Of a DNA stretch of 64,000 nucleotides, positions 39,230 to 47,789 are shown one piece after another. The DNA is from Debaryomyces hansenii CBS767 (taxonomy: Eukaryota; Ascomycota; Pichiomycetes; Serinales; Debaryomycetaceae), in assembly GCF_000006445.2 (NCBI RefSeq), contig NC_006049.2:1302001-1366000 (forward strand), in the 5' to 3' direction. How positions within the stretch are numbered: position 1 is the first letter of the stretch; every line of letters begins with the position of its first letter. The translations under genes were made by a program, and so were the position numbers. Below the pieces are notes generated by a model. It made no database searches and was not told the origin of the DNA. It saw only the letters and a list, made by a program, of their open reading frames with translations.

Positions 39230-41638
39230 ATGTCCAAGCCTATTCAGCAGATCATCAAACGGGCATGTTTGGTGATTATCGTTGTTAATGCAATCTATTT
39301 ATCTAGTTGTTTGATCTTTTACTCGAAGGATAATGAGTCAATAACTCAATCAATCAAGAATAGTATCTTCACACCTACATACTCATATGCCCATATGAAG
39401 GCAAGCGATCAAGACGAAGCGACTGCAACAGATTATTGGGAAGAAATCAAAAAATTACTTAAAAGGGTTGAGCTGAATGAAGACAATAAATATTGGTTGA
39501 CTGATGCTAACATATCACATACAAACTTGAAAGTCAATGCAAATGACTTTACAAATAATACCCAGAGCGAAAATTCATGGAATAATAAGAATAGCATATT
39601 TTATGATCCAAGGTTAACGCTATCTCTTTATATCAATTATATAAAGCATAATTATGGAAAAGACGGCGATCAAGAGGACTTAAGGGTGCCTTTTGATTGG
39701 GCAGATTGGGTTGATTTAACCTTATTGAACGAAGACTTAGCTAAGCCTTTGGCTGATAGAAGGAACTGTGACTGGATCAAAAAGTTTACCAAGATTGACC
39801 AAAATTCTGATATTTCTGCAATAAAATGTATGGACAACTCCGATTTATCTCCAAATTTACTCAAAGACTTAGGATTTGACTCCCATGAACAACTACCGGG
39901 TTATGTGATTTATGGGTATTGTGAGAATAGGGCATTTCATGATACTAGGATCGCTCAGGGTAAATCTTATATTTTCACCCATTTGCAAAATCCATATAAA
40001 TTGGTTTTCTTGAATAAAGATGGTGGTACATATGAGGTTAATGTTGAAGACTCAAAGAAAGGTATTGCTAAGTCTGGTTTAATGAATGAATATTTATCAA
40101 ACAATTTTGCAAACAATAAAGATGTATTAAAGAAAATAAACGTTGAAGGTTCAGAATTAAATATAGATTTTAACCCATCTAAAGAATTTGAATCTTTGAA
40201 AAAAAATAAAGTCCAACCAAAGCATTTAAAACCTCATGAAGATCCATATCAAATGTATCAGTTGCTACACGACAAGGATATTATTAAAAGTCCTAATTTA
40301 CATTTACCTAAGGAAGCATTCCGTTATTCTAGTTCAATAGTACACGAGAAGTTTACATTGTTAGAAAGATTAAGGAATCTACAAGACCTAACTAGAAAAG
40401 AGAACGCTTTTTATAATTCTTTAAAACTTTCTAGAGAGCATAATGGAAATAATGAACCGCCATATTTCCAAATGTCAACTTTAGCAGTTATTGGAGATCC
40501 TCATAACGTAGATAAAGACCAAGGGTGGCATTATGACTGGAGGTTCTTCAATGGTGGTTTAAATTATGAAAGAGAAGGGTGGACTCAGACCGAATTAACA
40601 ATTCGTACCAATATCATTTTAGAGAGATTGGTTCGCAATTGGTTCAGATTTGCTGAAGAAAAGGGGCTTGTTTCTTGGCTAATGCATGGACCATTATTAT
40701 CATGGTATTGGAATGGTTTAACTTTTCCATTCGATAATGATATTGATATCCAAATGCCGGTAAAAGAGTTAGTTAGGTTAGGAGAATATTACAATCAGAC
40801 ACTTGTCATCGAGGACTCAGAGGAAGGATATGGAAAGTATTTGATTGACGTTGGAACGTTTATTCATAATAGAGACATAAGCACAAAAGGTAATCATATT
40901 GATGCAAGACTTATAGATGTTGATTCTGGGATTTATATTGATATTACCGGATTAAGTACAAGTAATGCTGCAGTACCACAACTATATTATAGTAACGGAA
41001 TGTTTGGTGATAATGAAAGAGACATGGAAAAGTTCAATGATAGAAGGAAGCATTTTTACACGTTAAACCAATTAGCCCCCTTGAAATATTCAATGTTAGG
41101 AGGAGTTCCAGCTTATGTACCAAACCAAATATCATCTAGATTACAGTTTGAGTATCCTAGTGGCTTAACAAGACCGGAATATTTAAAATGGCATTTTGTC
41201 CCAAAATTAGGATTATGGTTATCTGAAAATCAACTAAAAGGTGCCTTTGATGTAAATGATTATAGCGTATCACTATTCCATGATTCGCAAGTGGATAAAG
41301 TTAGCATGATGGAGTTAGTGCTCGATATGTCGGATGAGGAAATGTACAAGTTATTGAAAAGTGATGATATGATTTTAAGTGAATATTACAATACCCAAAA
41401 GTTGACCAAATTACATGAAATGGAAAAGAAATACTTGTTTGATATTAAGAATGAATCATCGTCGGAGACTGGAACCATCGATATTATAGTTGAAGATAAC
41501 AATGAATTAAAAACAAATACGAAATTGGAACTCGAATATAATAAATTCGTTAACAAGAATTTTAAAATGCATAAACCTTCCACAATTTCTTTGTTCCAAT
41601 ATGAGAGATTCGAACAGCCATTGCATCACAAAAAATAG
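39230..41638 (+). CDS. MNN4: Mnn4-type mannosylphosphate regulator (LicD-family)
   Basis: 802 residues; type II membrane protein with one span at ~12-31 and a lumenal body. The LicD/fukutin-like nucleotidyltransferase signature is present: VSWLMHGPLLSWYWNG (~480-495) and FPFDNDIDIQMP (~499-510), with HIDARLIDVDSGIYIDITGL further on. Mnn4 controls addition of mannosylphosphate to wall mannans together with Mnn6/Ktr6. The long Lys/Glu repeat tail of S. cerevisiae Mnn4 is missing; the C-terminus is ordinary. CTG-clade yeasts carry several MNN4-like paralogues, so which one this is remains open. Confidence 0.85.
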   Translation: MSKPIQQIIKRACLVIIVVNAIYLSSCLIFYSKDNESITQSIKNSIFTPTYSYAHMKASDQDEATATDYWEEIKKLLKRVELNEDNKYWLTDANISHTNLKVNANDFTNNTQSENSWNNKNSIFYDPRLTLSLYINYIKHNYGKDGDQEDLRVPFDWADWVDLTLLNEDLAKPLADRRNCDWIKKFTKIDQNSDISAIKCMDNSDLSPNLLKDLGFDSHEQLPGYVIYGYCENRAFHDTRIAQGKSYIFTHLQNPYKLVFLNKDGGTYEVNVEDSKKGIAKSGLMNEYLSNNFANNKDVLKKINVEGSELNIDFNPSKEFESLKKNKVQPKHLKPHEDPYQMYQLLHDKDIIKSPNLHLPKEAFRYSSSIVHEKFTLLERLRNLQDLTRKENAFYNSLKLSREHNGNNEPPYFQMSTLAVIGDPHNVDKDQGWHYDWRFFNGGLNYEREGWTQTELTIRTNIILERLVRNWFRFAEEKGLVSWLMHGPLLSWYWNGLTFPFDNDIDIQMPVKELVRLGEYYNQTLVIEDSEEGYGKYLIDVGTFIHNRDISTKGNHIDARLIDVDSGIYIDITGLSTSNAAVPQLYYSNGMFGDNERDMEKFNDRRKHFYTLNQLAPLKYSMLGGVPAYVPNQISSRLQFEYPSGLTRPEYLKWHFVPKLGLWLSENQLKGAFDVNDYSVSLFHDSQVDKVSMMELVLDMSDEEMYKLLKSDDMILSEYYNTQKLTKLHEMEKKYLFDIKNESSSETGTIDIIVEDNNELKTNTKLELEYNKFVNKNFKMHKPSTISLFQYERFEQPLHHKK

Positions 41639-41852
41639 ACTCAACTTTTGTATACCTTAGCTAATGATCTAATGAAATTGTATAATAATATTTTTCGCAG
41701 TAATCAGGCCTAGTATTAATGTCGTATCATAGAAATGTCGTCCTCACATATTTTACCGATTCGGCCTAGACCTATATGATTAATCATGGAATATAAATAT
41801 ATTATTGTACTTTTTGATATTTAATTTATTTGTTATCCTTATAGTCAAACAT

Positions 41853-43247
41853 ATGCTTAGATCTAATCCAATAAATAAGTTAAGATGCCTTTCAAGGTCA
41901 CTTAGTACGGCTATTCCATCAGTTCCGCAGTTTAAGACATCAATACTTCCAAATGGATTAACGGTGGCCAGTGAAGTTATGCCAGGAACCAAAACAGCTA
42001 CTGTTGGGGTATGGATTAATGCTGGTTCAAGAGCTGATAATCCGAAGAGTAGTGGTACTGCTCATTTCTTGGAGCATTTGGCGTTCAAGGGAACTGGGAA
42101 ACGGTCTCAATTAAATTTAGAACTTGAAATTGAGAACTTGGGATCACAGATTAATGCATATACATCTCGTGAGAATACTGTTTATTATACTAAGTGTCTC
42201 GAGAATGATATTTCCCAAAACATAGATATTTTAAGTGATTTATTGACAAAATCTAAATTGGAAGCAAGAGCGATTGAAAACGAAAGACATGTTATTTTAC
42301 AAGAAAGTGACGAAGTGGATAAGATGTATGATGAGGTTGTCTTTGATCATTTACATGCTGTCGCCTTCAAAAATCAAGATCTTGGTAGAACAATCTTGGG
42401 ACCAAGAGAACTCATTAAGACAATCAATAGGAGTGACTTAGTAAACTATATTCAAACAAATTATAAAGGCGATAGAATGGCATTAATTGGAGTCGGTTGT
42501 GTCAATCACGATGAATTGGTTAAGAAAGCTGAACAATTTTTTGGCCATATAAAAAAGAGTGAAATTCCTTTTACTCAAAATGGAGGTGATCTTCCTATAT
42601 TTTATGGCGATGAAATTAGAATTCAAGACGATTCATTACCTAATACATATGTTGCTTTGGCCGTCGAGGGTGTGAGTTGGTCAGCTCCTGATTTCTTCAC
42701 TGCATCTGTTGCGAATGGTATTGTCGGAACCTGGGATAGGTCTATTGGAATTGGATCCAATTCACCCTCGCCTTTAGCTGTGACAGCAGCGACTGGTGGC
42801 CCAAATCAAACTCCTATTGCCAATTCTTATATGGCTTATACAACATCTTATGCTGATACTGGCTTAATGGGTGTATATTTTACGGCTGAAAAGGATGCAG
42901 ATTTGAAGTTGTTTGTTGAAGCTGTACAAAAGGAATGGTCCAGATTAAAGTCGAATAATATAACTGATGATGAAATTGAAAGGTCTAAAGCCCAACTAAA
43001 GGCCTCATTGGTTTTAGCCTTAGATGATTCAACTGCAATTGCAGAGGATATCGGAAGACAACTTGTCAACACTGGTAATAGGTTGTCGCCAGAGGATGTG
43101 TTCGAAAGAGTGGAATCAATTACTAGAAAAGACGTTGTTGATTGGGCTAATTATAGACTTAAAGATAGACCAGTCGCTGTGTCAGCCATTGGTAACGTTA
43201 AAACTTTGCCTTCTCATAAAGAGATTACTAAAGGTATGTCATTATAA
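41853..43247 (+). CDS. MAS1: Mitochondrial processing peptidase beta subunit
   Basis: 464 residues from the ATG at 41853 (462 in S. cerevisiae). The open frame extends 16 codons upstream to a TTG, giving a hydrophobic stretch that is unlikely to be translated. M16 peptidase that removes presequences in the matrix with Mas2. The inverted zinc motif HFLEH is at 71-75 (His71, Glu74, His75), and the third ligand Glu151 lies in ERHVILQE. The first ~20 residues are basic and Ser-rich, a presequence. The glycine-rich and C-terminal M16 lobes are complete. Confidence 0.96.
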   Translation: MLRSNPINKLRCLSRSLSTAIPSVPQFKTSILPNGLTVASEVMPGTKTATVGVWINAGSRADNPKSSGTAHFLEHLAFKGTGKRSQLNLELEIENLGSQINAYTSRENTVYYTKCLENDISQNIDILSDLLTKSKLEARAIENERHVILQESDEVDKMYDEVVFDHLHAVAFKNQDLGRTILGPRELIKTINRSDLVNYIQTNYKGDRMALIGVGCVNHDELVKKAEQFFGHIKKSEIPFTQNGGDLPIFYGDEIRIQDDSLPNTYVALAVEGVSWSAPDFFTASVANGIVGTWDRSIGIGSNSPSPLAVTAATGGPNQTPIANSYMAYTTSYADTGLMGVYFTAEKDADLKLFVEAVQKEWSRLKSNNITDDEIERSKAQLKASLVLALDDSTAIAEDIGRQLVNTGNRLSPEDVFERVESITRKDVVDWANYRLKDRPVAVSAIGNVKTLPSHKEITKGMSL

Positions 43248-43308
43248 TTGAAATAACTGTATATAGTAGATTTGTTATTCTATTTATTGATTTAATATAC
43301 GCAATAAA

Positions 43309-45198
43309 TCATTTCTGTATTATAGCTTCTTCAGCATCAACATTTTCTTCGTCGTCTCCTTCTTCGTCGATTTCACTTTCTCCTTGCAATACAGATTCGC
43401 TCGGGACTCTTTTCATTATTTCAGAAGCCTTAAAAAGCCTTCCTATATTATCAATCCATCTTTTTCTTTTATCCAATAATGCTCTTAAACCACTATTTAC
43501 AGCTTGTTGCTGAGGAGTTGCAGTTTCCACTTTCTTTTTCTTATTTTTAGCTTTAAGTCTTTTCATGTATGCTTGATCAACTTGTTTATCTAAGTCATCT
43601 AATATAGTACAATATTCTTGCCATGCAATTTGTTCTTCTACTATTGGAATTAATCTCTTTTTATTCTTCCTATTTTTAACAGACGCTTCCTTCAATTCTT
43701 TCTGTAATGACCTAATTTCCGCACAAACTTCGTCATCTTCTTTATTCTTAATCCACTCATCTGAATCTATAATACTGCCATTATTAGCCTTCTTTACGGA
43801 ACGACCATTAATTTGAAGTTTATTTTTAGCTTCTTCTTCACAATTTGGTAAGTTCATAAAGATTCCTATGTAATTCAATTCCCGCTTAAGTCTTTCTTCA
43901 ATTGAATGAAAGTCACTTACTTCCGTCGTTAATTTATAATCTTCACCGGTATTTAATTGCGTAGCGACATCTTCTTCAAAAGGGTTTTCTTCTTCATTGT
44001 TTTCGTCTTCTTCTTCTATGGAACGACCTTCATGCGTGCTTAAGATGGCCGATAACAACCGATTCGAAAGCGGTCCGCAAGAAACTTCCTCAGTATAGAG
44101 GTTATCATCATCCAAATCATCGATCGAACCTTTAGGCTTGAATGAATCTATCGATGGTTGTTGAAATGCTGGAGAATTCAACTTTGAACCCAAACTTGCA
44201 TCCTCCTCGGCCCATACGTCAGCATAGAAAGGTCCCAACTTAGGAGTAATATATGGTGTAACATTAGGGTCATAACTTTGCTTATCAAGACCCGGTGGAA
44301 TTACATTTTTTTCACTCAAAAATTTGATATCATCATTCAGAAAGAGCCTAAAGAATGATTCAATGTATGATTGATATGTGGTAAATTGAACTTGATTAGT
44401 TGGTGGTTTATTCTTCGAAAAATCGGTATCAGGAATTTTACCTGGTAACATATCCAATAGGTCACGCTCTGGATACGAAGCAACACCATATTTCTTCTTA
44501 AGATATTCCTTTCCATGAGTTTCCAAACCCTTGTTATCCTCCGAGAACAATCCTAATTCTGCAATTGCTTCGACAGGCAATGTTTGAGATGTTACAAACT
44601 CAGACTTGGGGTTTTTTAATCTAGTGTCGTTATCTTGAGTGTATGAACCTATTTGCACAGGTGGAGTGGGATCATCCTTTGAATTCACAAGCTCATTAGA
44701 GTCATCCGGTTTTTCAATTTCATCATGTACTTTATTCTTAGTATCCTCCTCCTGTTCATTCTTATCATCACCCTCATTCTCGTATTCCTCTTCTTCTTTG
44801 ACTTTGACCAGAGTATTAAGTTTTCGCCTTTTTGATAATGTAACTGCTTCATCATCTTCATCGGCAGCATTTTGACTAGAGGTTCGCAAGCGATCATTTT
44901 TTGTTGTTTGGTGCTCATCATCTATATCTACTTCGTCGATTTTGTCATCATCTTCATCGTCTAGCGTGTGATTCTTGCTGATTTTCTTCAAAATATCAGA
45001 ATCAGTTTGCTCGACTTCAACCAAATCTTTAGAAAGCTTAGTCAAAAGCTTACTCAAATTCAATAATATATTTACGCTAGGAATGCTCCTTATAGAATCT
45101 CCATCTAGCACGCCAACTGAGGAATCATATGTAAGCTTTAGCTCGTTAATTATATCATCTAACGTGGTTGATGCGGAGTGAGTCTCACTTGAAGCCAT
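43309..45198 (-). CDS. NGG1: SAGA/ADA acetyltransferase subunit Ngg1 (Ada3)
   Basis: 629 residues (702 in S. cerevisiae). Ada3 links Gcn5 and Ada2 in SAGA and stimulates nucleosome acetylation. The N-terminal helical region is followed by a long acidic low-complexity stretch (~75-165). The conserved middle block includes YGVASYPERDLLDMLPGKIPDTDFSKNKP and FTTYQSYIESFFR. The C-terminal ADA3 domain includes RLKRELNYIGIFMNLP, EICAEIRSLQKEL, and RKRWIDNIG.. with long helices. The gene converges with MAS1. Confidence 0.9.
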   Translation of the reverse strand: MASSETHSASTTLDDIINELKLTYDSSVGVLDGDSIRSIPSVNILLNLSKLLTKLSKDLVEVEQTDSDILKKISKNHTLDDEDDDKIDEVDIDDEHQTTKNDRLRTSSQNAADEDDEAVTLSKRRKLNTLVKVKEEEEYENEGDDKNEQEEDTKNKVHDEIEKPDDSNELVNSKDDPTPPVQIGSYTQDNDTRLKNPKSEFVTSQTLPVEAIAELGLFSEDNKGLETHGKEYLKKKYGVASYPERDLLDMLPGKIPDTDFSKNKPPTNQVQFTTYQSYIESFFRLFLNDDIKFLSEKNVIPPGLDKQSYDPNVTPYITPKLGPFYADVWAEEDASLGSKLNSPAFQQPSIDSFKPKGSIDDLDDDNLYTEEVSCGPLSNRLLSAILSTHEGRSIEEEDENNEEENPFEEDVATQLNTGEDYKLTTEVSDFHSIEERLKRELNYIGIFMNLPNCEEEAKNKLQINGRSVKKANNGSIIDSDEWIKNKEDDEVCAEIRSLQKELKEASVKNRKNKKRLIPIVEEQIAWQEYCTILDDLDKQVDQAYMKRLKAKNKKKKVETATPQQQAVNSGLRALLDKRKRWIDNIGRLFKASEIMKRVPSESVLQGESEIDEEGDDEENVDAEEAIIQK

Positions 45199-45516
45199 GA
45201 TGTAGCTCGCTATTTTCTAATATTCAAACAAACTTTCAATCAAACTATCAATATTCCAAAATTGAACAAAATACGTCAAAATCTTAATGGGTAAAGAAAC
45301 TAATTCCTTCAGCTATATAAACACTATCAAATGTAGGTTGCTTAACTGTGAATAACAATACTATACAGATATTTAACTCGTAAACATTAATCGTGCTCTA
45401 CGTTCTTAAAAACAGTTTTGTGTAATTTGTTTTATATTCAAAAGTGAACAATTAGTAGTATATATACAAGCTATGTGAATTTAATCCGAAAACCTCCTAT
45501 AGATAATAATAGATAA
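45199..45516. other. Intergenic, NGG1 promoter side
   Basis: 318 bp between the RSM24 stop and the NGG1 start (both minus strand). AT-rich, no open frame or repeat seen; presumed NGG1 promoter and RSM24 terminator. Confidence 0.55.
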
Positions 45517-46458
45517 TTATGGGGAATAATTGTTAATATATTGAGCATCTTGCTTTTGCTTAACTTCATCCACCAATCTTCTAATAATTTTATGCCTAGC
45601 AATAGGTGCATCTTCAGGTCTTTTCCAAGATTCTGGAAAAGAAGGTGCAGCCTTTTTGGCATGCATATGGCGAGTATCTACTGGAATGTCTGAAAAGTCA
45701 TCAGACAAATCCTTTGATGCCTCTAACAATCTATTGAAAATTGAAACTAGGTGGCGAGCATTCTGTGTAGCTTCTGCATGTTGGTTACTTGAGAATTTGA
45801 TGGAGTTTGTATGATGGTTAAATCTGTTAGTAGCCAAGATTTTAAATTTCCTTTGTTGCTTTTCATTCAAATTCAAGTCTTCTATATTACACAGTAACGT
45901 AACCTTACGGTTCAATGAATTTGATCCATCACTGAAATCACTATTAAAAGATAATTTGATTGGAGAATCTTTAGTTGGTTCTGGTTTATATTCTTGACGG
46001 AACTTAGCTAATAATGGCATTTCATACGCACTAATTCTATGCAATTGTTCTATTTTTCTCTGTTCATGAGGTGTAGCACCTTTGTCAACAACATTGATAT
46101 TACTCTTCATAGGCGGTAATCCTCTCAAGTTTACTGGTGTGTTATTCATATGTCTTTCCTTGAAGTTATCAATTTCGTAAGCATACTCTAACGTCGGTTT
46201 AACTTTTCCTAAAGTGGTGAACGTGGATAAAATGGCACGTCTTTCTTCATCATCTGGGTTGTATTTTTCACCCATAGCATCCTTTCTCAAGTTGTGCAAT
46301 TCGAATATTCTATCCGCAGGTAAACCTTTCCAGGCATGTGGATTAAGATATAAAGCCCCACTCAGTTCTGATTTTGAATATGAACGACTGACCCTATAAT
46401 TAGAGTAGTTTTTCAAAGCTCTAGGTATATTTTTACCTGAATACATTCTTAAGTACAT
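45517..46458 (-). CDS. RSM24: Mitochondrial small ribosomal subunit protein mS35 (Rsm24)
   Basis: 313 residues (319 in S. cerevisiae). A mitochondrial presequence-like N-terminus rich in Arg, Ser and Tyr precedes LNPHAWKGLPADRIFELHNLRK, which is the conserved opening block of Rsm24. Later TYEYAYEID-like TLEYAYEIDNFKERHMNNTPVNLRGLPP and the C-terminal VTLLCNIEDLNLNEKQQRKFKILATNRFN (the mS35 core) confirm it. Start could be Met1 or Met5. Confidence 0.87.
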   Translation of the reverse strand: MYLRMYSGKNIPRALKNYSNYRVSRSYSKSELSGALYLNPHAWKGLPADRIFELHNLRKDAMGEKYNPDDEERRAILSTFTTLGKVKPTLEYAYEIDNFKERHMNNTPVNLRGLPPMKSNINVVDKGATPHEQRKIEQLHRISAYEMPLLAKFRQEYKPEPTKDSPIKLSFNSDFSDGSNSLNRKVTLLCNIEDLNLNEKQQRKFKILATNRFNHHTNSIKFSSNQHAEATQNARHLVSIFNRLLEASKDLSDDFSDIPVDTRHMHAKKAAPSFPESWKRPEDAPIARHKIIRRLVDEVKQKQDAQYINNYSP

Positions 46459-46564
46459 TAAGAGTCGTTAACCTACAAAGCTATTCTACTCAGTTTTTGA
46501 CTTTGACCAATTTCAATCTCGAAAAATTTATCAGTCGTGTCAATACCATTTATTAACTATTTAG

Positions 46565-47708
46565 TTATGGCTCTCTTTTGATCTCAACATTTCCTTCATT
46601 AGCATTGATTGCAACATCTATATTCTCTTCTGTTTTCGGCTTTTTTTCCTGTTTATTCTCATCGTTATCCTGTAGTTGACGTTTAGTTGCTGGCTTAAAG
46701 AATTGTGAAATAGATTTTTGGGGTTTGGTATATTTCTCAACCAAATACTTTCCTTCTGCAAATGGTTTGCCTACGTCACTACTAACAGTATGGTACTCAA
46801 TATTCATGTATGCTTTATTGTCGATTGTGTTCAAACTAGTATCAAGTAGACTATCGGACCAGTCTTTCTCTGGGTCTAGCCATTCATGCCATTCATTGGT
46901 ACTTGGCATTAGCATTAAAGGCTTTCTAGGATGTAGCCATGATAAATCCTTTGAATCTTCCTTCGTAGCTGGACCTGTTATAATTGTGAATGAAGATAAA
47001 TACTTAGCATGTGAATCCAGATTAGAGTAATTTGGATTGTGCGAGTACAAGGCTGCAAGATAAATTAATGGAGCCTTTGAAGAATGGACAAAATATGGAG
47101 TCTTATTCTTACCAGATTTAATCCACTCAAAATAACCTTGGATCGGAACAACACATCTTGTCCTTTTAGCACTATTCCAAACTGGAGTTTTATTTGCCAA
47201 TGATTCTTTTCTACAATTAAAGTGTTTTCCTTGATATTTTTGGAGTTCCCGAGAATATCTCGGTCCAGGTTTCCCCTTCCTTTCTATTGGTGTCGGATCT
47301 TTTGGCTTTGCCCAAGATGGGACAAGTCCAAAAGTCAGCGACTCAATCACATAACGATTTTTAAACGTTGCGTCTGAATTTTTGGCTTGATATATTATTA
47401 AGGCAGTTCTTGTTGGTGGTATATTATAGGAGGATTGAAACGTTTGGTTTGAGAGATTCAAAATCATTATTTCAATACGATTAGCATGATTCGAAGTTGC
47501 TTCGTCATTCGATTCGTCAACTGCCTCATAGTTGGTATCTGATAATTGTTTTATTGAATATTGCACATTGGTATTACTTCTATTTAATACAGTTTCGTTG
47601 AATTGTTGTGGTAATTCATTTATATTCTGTAATACTGTTAGTCTTAAAGAACATATATTAAATACTCAAGTTTGTACATACTATTCCTAAAGCGTAACGT
47701 CCACACAT
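46565..47708 (-). CDS. SRAP-domain (HMCES/YedK) abasic-site sensor, with a 55-nt intron
   Basis: Exon 1 is 47708-47682 (nine codons: MCGRYALGI) and exon 2 is 47626-46565, giving 362 residues. SRAP proteins use Cys2 to form a covalent crosslink with abasic sites in single-stranded DNA. Unspliced, the gene has no ATG before the fold and lacks Cys2; the tiny exon supplies the MCGR signature. Other SRAP features: FGLVPSWAK, NCRKES (Asn of the active site), RCVVPIQGYFEWIKSG (catalytic Glu), FTIITGPA, and WLHPRKPLMLMP (His). The C-terminal ~60 residues are basic and contain SISQFFKP, a good match to a PIP-like QxxxFF motif for PCNA. Its S. cerevisiae counterpart is YMR114C. Confidence 0.88.
47627..47681 (-). 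other. Intron of the SRAP gene
   Basis: A 55-nt intron on the minus strand: donor GTATGT at 47681-47676, branch GACTAAC at 47643-47637, acceptor TACAG ending at 47627. Phase 0. It lies directly after codon 9. Confidence 0.85.
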
Positions 47709-47789
47709 CTTGGGAGAAGCAGCAATACAAATTTATTTAGACATTCTGATAAGTGCGCATAAATCCTACAAACTTGGTATCAATTAAAA

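Noticed and set aside
41805..41852. N-terminal extension of MAS1
   Set aside because: Starts with TTG and would put a hydrophobic segment before the presequence; the ATG at 41853 gives the family length.
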